64,000 nt of DNA from Citricoccus sp. SGAir0253 (GTDB lineage: Bacteria > Actinomycetota > Actinomycetes > Actinomycetales > Micrococcaceae): contig NZ_CP039424.1 of NCBI RefSeq assembly GCF_005877055.1, positions 3,224,001-3,288,000 of the forward strand, in the 5' to 3' direction. Under the pieces are notes generated by a model. That model ran no database searches, was not told the DNA's origin, and saw only the letters and a list, made by a program, of their open reading frames with translations. Shown piece by piece: positions 61,297 through 64,000 of the stretch; the stretch's first letter is position 1; every line of letters starts with the position of its first letter. The position numbers were made by a program, and so were the translations under genes.

Positions 61297-61839
61297 CTAC
61301 TCCTCCCCACCGGGGACGAGGACCGCGGAGAGCAGCCGGCGGACCCGGCCCTCCCCGGGCCCGTTCCCCGCCCGGGCCCGCACCAGGTCCCCGACCTCGG
61401 CGAGCAGCTCCCCCAGCTCGGCGTCCGTCAGCCACAGGGCGAGGTGCCGGTAGCCCACGCCGTCCCGGGCCAGGTCCACGTCCGGGCGCTCGAGGTAGCG
61501 CTCGAAGGAGGACAGCAGCCCGGCGAGGAAGGCGACGAAGGCCACCCGGTGCTCCTCGGGGGACATCCCGGCGACCTCGTCCGCGGACAGGTCCGCTGCC
61601 GGGGCGTGCAGCCCGTACGTGCGCTCCACCGCCCCGCGCACCCGCTGCTCGTCCACCACCTCGAGGATCCCCGCCTCGGCGAGGGTGGCCACGTGCCGGT
61701 AGAGCGTGGCCGTGGAGACGTCGTCCAGCTCCGCCGCGATCTGGGCGGTGGTGAGCTCGCGGCCGCCCAGCAGCGACTGGATGATCCGCAGCCGGACCGG
61801 GTGGAGGACGACGTCTGCCGTGCGGGGGGTGCCTGCCAT
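61297..61839 (-). CDS. Winged-helix regulator (ArsR-like)
   Basis: 180 residues. The N-terminal winged helix is clear: ADVVLHPVRLRIIQSLLGGR, ELTTAQIAAELDDVSTATLY, RHVATLAEAGILEVVDEQRV. The C-terminal half (SPEEHRVAFVAFLAGLLSSF, YRHLALWLTDAELGELLAEV) is a helical ligand or dimer domain. Similar proteins regulate a neighbouring hydrolase. ATG 61839. It is upstream of the fused hydrolase on the same strand and separate from it by a strong promoter, so it may repress that gene. Divergent from the second PPOX gene. Confidence 0.87.
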   Translation of the reverse strand: MAGTPRTADVVLHPVRLRIIQSLLGGRELTTAQIAAELDDVSTATLYRHVATLAEAGILEVVDEQRVRGAVERTYGLHAPAADLSADEVAGMSPEEHRVAFVAFLAGLLSSFERYLERPDVDLARDGVGYRHLALWLTDAELGELLAEVGDLVRARAGNGPGEGRVRRLLSAVLVPGGEE

Positions 61840-61976
61840 CCCCTCAGGATCACACAGCCGGGCTCCGGGGCCGAGTGCGGGCAGGCACCCCTCGAGTGCT
61901 GCGCCCCCTTGCCCGCCGCGCCCGCGCTGGGGACGATGGGACCCGGACCAGCCGAGGCACGAGTCGAGGAGGACGC

Positions 61977-62441
61977 ATGGCAGACGGACCCGCCGCGGAG
62001 GAACACCTCTCCGAGGACGAGTGCTGGGAGCGGCTGCGGCACGCCCCCGTGGGCCGGATCGGGCTCTGGGTGGAGGACCACCCGGAGGTGTTCCCGGTGA
62101 CGTTCGTCGTGGACCGCGGGACCATCGTGTTCCGCACCGCGCCCGGCCGCAAGCTCGATGCGGTCCTCTCCGGGGCGCCCGTGGCGTTCGAGGCCGACGC
62201 CCTGGACGCGAGCACCTCGGTCGTGTGGTCCGTGATGGTGCGCGGGCGGGCCGAACAGGTCACCCGCTCCCTGGACCTCATGGAGACGGCGGACCTGCCG
62301 CTGCGTCCCTGGCACGCCGGGGACAAGGCCCTGGCCGTGCGGATCGTGCCCACCGAGCTCACCGGTCGGCGCTTCCCCATCGCCGACCCGGACTGGTGGC
62401 GGCGGCTGGGCGCGGACGCCGCCCGCCCGGACCTCGACTGA
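61977..62441 (+). CDS. Pyridoxamine 5'-phosphate oxidase-like (PPOX-fold) protein, copy 2
   Basis: 154 residues. Same fold as copy 1: EDECWERLRHAPVGRIGLWV, HPEVFPVTFVVDRGTIVFRT, APGRKLDAVLSGAPVAFEAD, VWSVMVRGRAEQVTRSLDLM and PTELTGRRFPIADPDWW. It lacks the acidic insert. GAGGAGG precedes ATG 61977. FMN or F420 binding inferred. It diverges from the HTH regulator gene and converges on the SDR gene at 62458. Confidence 0.9.
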   Translation: MADGPAAEEHLSEDECWERLRHAPVGRIGLWVEDHPEVFPVTFVVDRGTIVFRTAPGRKLDAVLSGAPVAFEADALDASTSVVWSVMVRGRAEQVTRSLDLMETADLPLRPWHAGDKALAVRIVPTELTGRRFPIADPDWWRRLGADAARPDLD

Positions 62442-62457
62442 CGGGGCCGGTCCCGGC

Positions 62458-63315
62458 TCAGCGGGGCCGGCCGCCCGCGGCGAGCCAGTCCTCCACGGTC
62501 GTCCGGTCGACGACGGCCACGTCCGGCACCAGCGCGCCCGAGGCGATCGCCGGGCCCAGGTACGGCAGCTCCCGGACCAGGCGCGGGCGGCGGCCGCCGA
62601 TCGAGCCGTGGGCCGCCAGCATGGCGCGGGCCAGCTGCGCGGCGGTCTCCACGCGCGGGCCCCGGATGGCGACCTCCCGGACGCCGGTGGGGGCCGGGCC
62701 CGGCGCCGGGCCGCCGCGCGCCGCCTCCTCCGCCACGAGCCGGGCCACCGCGCCCACGTCCACGGCCGCCACCCGCATGGTGGGCAGCACCGCCACCGGG
62801 CCCAGCGTGGTGCGGGCGGCGATCTCGGAGACCTGGTCGAACCACAGGGTGGAGTGCACCAGGGTCACCGGCACCCCGGCGGCCCGGTAGGCCGCCTCCT
62901 GGGTGGCCTTGCCCGCGTAGTACCCCATCCAGCGGTGCACGGCCGGGTCGCTGGCCCCGGCGATCGACACGCACACGATCCGGCCCACCCCCGCGCGGCG
63001 GGATGCCTCGGAGACCGTGTGGGCCGCCGTCGAGAAGAACTCCACGGCCCGGGCGCGGTCCCCGGTGGGGATGTTCAGGGCGTCCACGACGGCGTCCGCA
63101 CCCGCCAGGGCGTCCTCCAGCCCGCGCCCGGTGACCGCGTCGATCCCCGTCCCGCGGGTCGCTGGGACCACCTCGTGGCCCGCGGCCTCGAGGGCCGCCC
63201 GGATCCGTGTCCCGACCAGCCCGCTGGCCCCCAGCACGACGATCCGCCGGCCCGCCGGGGCACCTCCCGCCCCGGGGACCGTCTCGTCCGCCGCAGCCGG
63301 GTCGTCCGTGGTCAT
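62458..63315 (-). CDS. NAD(P)H-binding protein (NmrA/SDR type)
   Basis: 285 residues. A ~20-residue lead precedes the Rossmann motif RIVVLGASGLVGTRIRAALE. Then ADAVVDALNIPTGDRARAVE, FFSTAAHTVSEASRRAGVGR, IVCVSIAGASDPAVHRWMGY, and GKATQEAAYRAAGVPVTLVH. Typical atypical SDR (NAD(P)-binding_10). Quinone reductase-like or sensing role unknown. ATG 63315. Downstream of the frameshifted FAD oxidoreductase gene by 25 bases, likely same transcript. Confidence 0.9.
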   Translation of the reverse strand: MTTDDPAAADETVPGAGGAPAGRRIVVLGASGLVGTRIRAALEAAGHEVVPATRGTGIDAVTGRGLEDALAGADAVVDALNIPTGDRARAVEFFSTAAHTVSEASRRAGVGRIVCVSIAGASDPAVHRWMGYYAGKATQEAAYRAAGVPVTLVHSTLWFDQVSEIAARTTLGPVAVLPTMRVAAVDVGAVARLVAEEAARGGPAPGPAPTGVREVAIRGPRVETAAQLARAMLAAHGSIGGRRPRLVRELPYLGPAIASGALVPDVAVVDRTTVEDWLAAGGRPR

Positions 63316-63340
63316 CGCGTCCTGCTCCTCCGTCCGGTCC

Positions 63341-64000
63341 TCAGCCCAGCGGGATCGTCCCGCGCAGGGACGCCGGGTCCTCCACCGGCTCCTCGCGCGT
63401 CCGCCCGATCAGCTCGCGCGCGGCCTTGACCTTCTCCCACACGTTCCACAGCAGCACGCCGCGCACGGCGCCGCCGTCGTCGAGGTAGTAGACGACCCCC
63501 TCGAGTGGTCCGCGCGGCCCTCCGCGTCCGTGGCCCAGTCCTCCACCATGCGCAGCCGGGAGTCCACCTCCCCCACGGCCTCGTAGCCGTGGTCGAACAG
63601 GTCGGACCAGAAGAACGGGGTGGTGGCATACGCCCGGTCCGCCCCCGCCATGTTGCGCCCGGCCGCGGTGCCCATCGTCTCGGCCGCGGCGGCGTGCTCC
63701 ACGCGGCGCGGCCCGAGCAGGCGGTCCGGGTACCGGGCGATGTCCCCCGCGGCGTACACGTCCGGGGCCGAGGTGCGCAGGTGGTCGTCCACCACCACGC
63801 CGTCGTCCACGGTGAGCCCGGCCGCCTCGGCCAGGCCGGTGCGCGGGCGCACCCCGATCCCGACGACGGCGGCGTCCGCGGCCAGTTCCGTCCCGTCCCC
63901 GAGGCGCACGGTCACGCCCCCGGCGTCCACCGATCCGCCGGCGAGGCGGCCCACCACGATCTCCACGCCGCGGTCGCGGTACTCGTGCGTGACCGTCGCG
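63341..64000 (-). pseudogene. FAD-dependent oxidoreductase (AIF/ferredoxin-reductase type), frameshifted and cut by window edge
   Basis: In frame from the edge the protein reads ...EIVVGRLAGGSVDAGGVTVR, LGDGTELAADAAVVGIGVRP, DDHLRTSAPDVYAAGDIARY (FAD motif) and SDLFDHGYEAVGEVD, then near 63510 the frame shifts: the encoded tail turns to ADHSRGSSTTSTTAAPC, while the expected reductase C-terminus (GVVYYLDDGGAVRGVLLW, NVWEKVKAARELIGR) lies in another frame and ends in TGA at 63341. One base appears missing in or near the run around 63500-63515. A sequencing error or a true mutation. The N-terminal part lies outside the window. Confidence 0.82.

Noticed and set aside
59785-62100. Long plus-strand open frame (771 codons) antisense to the hydrolase and regulator
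   Set aside because: Composition is His/Gly/Arg-rich with no family; codon positions match the reverse complement of real genes.

Overview
The window is high-GC actinobacterial DNA with strong G/C third-position bias. It carries one rRNA operon whose 16S has Micrococcaceae-like variable regions. An IdeR/DtxR-type iron box, a menaquinone methyltransferase and several DinB-fold families that often use mycothiol all fit this group. I place it in Micrococcaceae (Micrococcus/Citricoccus/Kocuria neighbourhood) but do not assert a genus. Both window edges cut genes: an HtaA-domain gene on the left and a frameshifted FAD oxidoreductase gene on the right.

Layout. 1-9.9 kb: HtaA-domain and LysR genes (divergent), a DUF2087 winged-helix protein, a LOG-family phosphoribohydrolase, a MarR/DUF3237/flavin monooxygenase group with palindromic operators, an Asp23-like protein, an MFS exporter and menG. 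10.1-14.8 kb: an iron-siderophore ABC importer (binding lipoprotein, two FecCD permeases, ATPase) behind a near-consensus iron box. 14.8-25.2 kb: two gene remnants (DUF4259, class-III aminotransferase), a large secreted coiled-coil protein followed by two strong hairpins, YgiD-like dioxygenase, acetyltransferase, CueP-like lipoprotein, SDR and YCII genes. 25.3-26.9 kb: a HAAAP-family amino-acid transporter behind a tandem glycine riboswitch.

27-44.7 kb: small detoxification and stress enzymes. These include VOC proteins, an FMN reductase, GNATs, three DinB-fold proteins, three of the window's RibD/DHFR-like proteins are nearby or elsewhere (16.5, 29.6 and 30.2 kb), and a run of OBAP, DUF4383, CBS-domain and hemerythrin genes. 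SsuD-like monooxygenase, an acidic repeat protein, DoxX, and an OhrR-type regulator follow.

44.8-50.9 kb: one rRNA operon on the minus strand (16S-23S-5S, no tRNA in the spacers) with two tandem promoters and a perfect-hairpin terminator. 51.3-64 kb: an NlpC/P60 hydrolase with MtrA-like repeats upstream, a fourth DHFR-like protein, two tandemly duplicated ScyD-like secreted proteins, an amidohydrolase, a YczE-like membrane protein, a zinc alcohol dehydrogenase, OsmC, two paralogous PPOX-fold proteins flanking a regulator-hydrolase pair, an SDR, and the frameshifted reductase.

The window reads as chromosomal housekeeping plus stress and detoxification genes. I saw no integrase, transposase, phage, toxin-antitoxin or CRISPR locus. 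The observations most worth following are the two-cysteine coiled-coil rod, the glycine riboswitch on a HAAAP transporter, the duplicated ScyD unit, the small conserved paralog pair, and the decayed or frameshifted genes.
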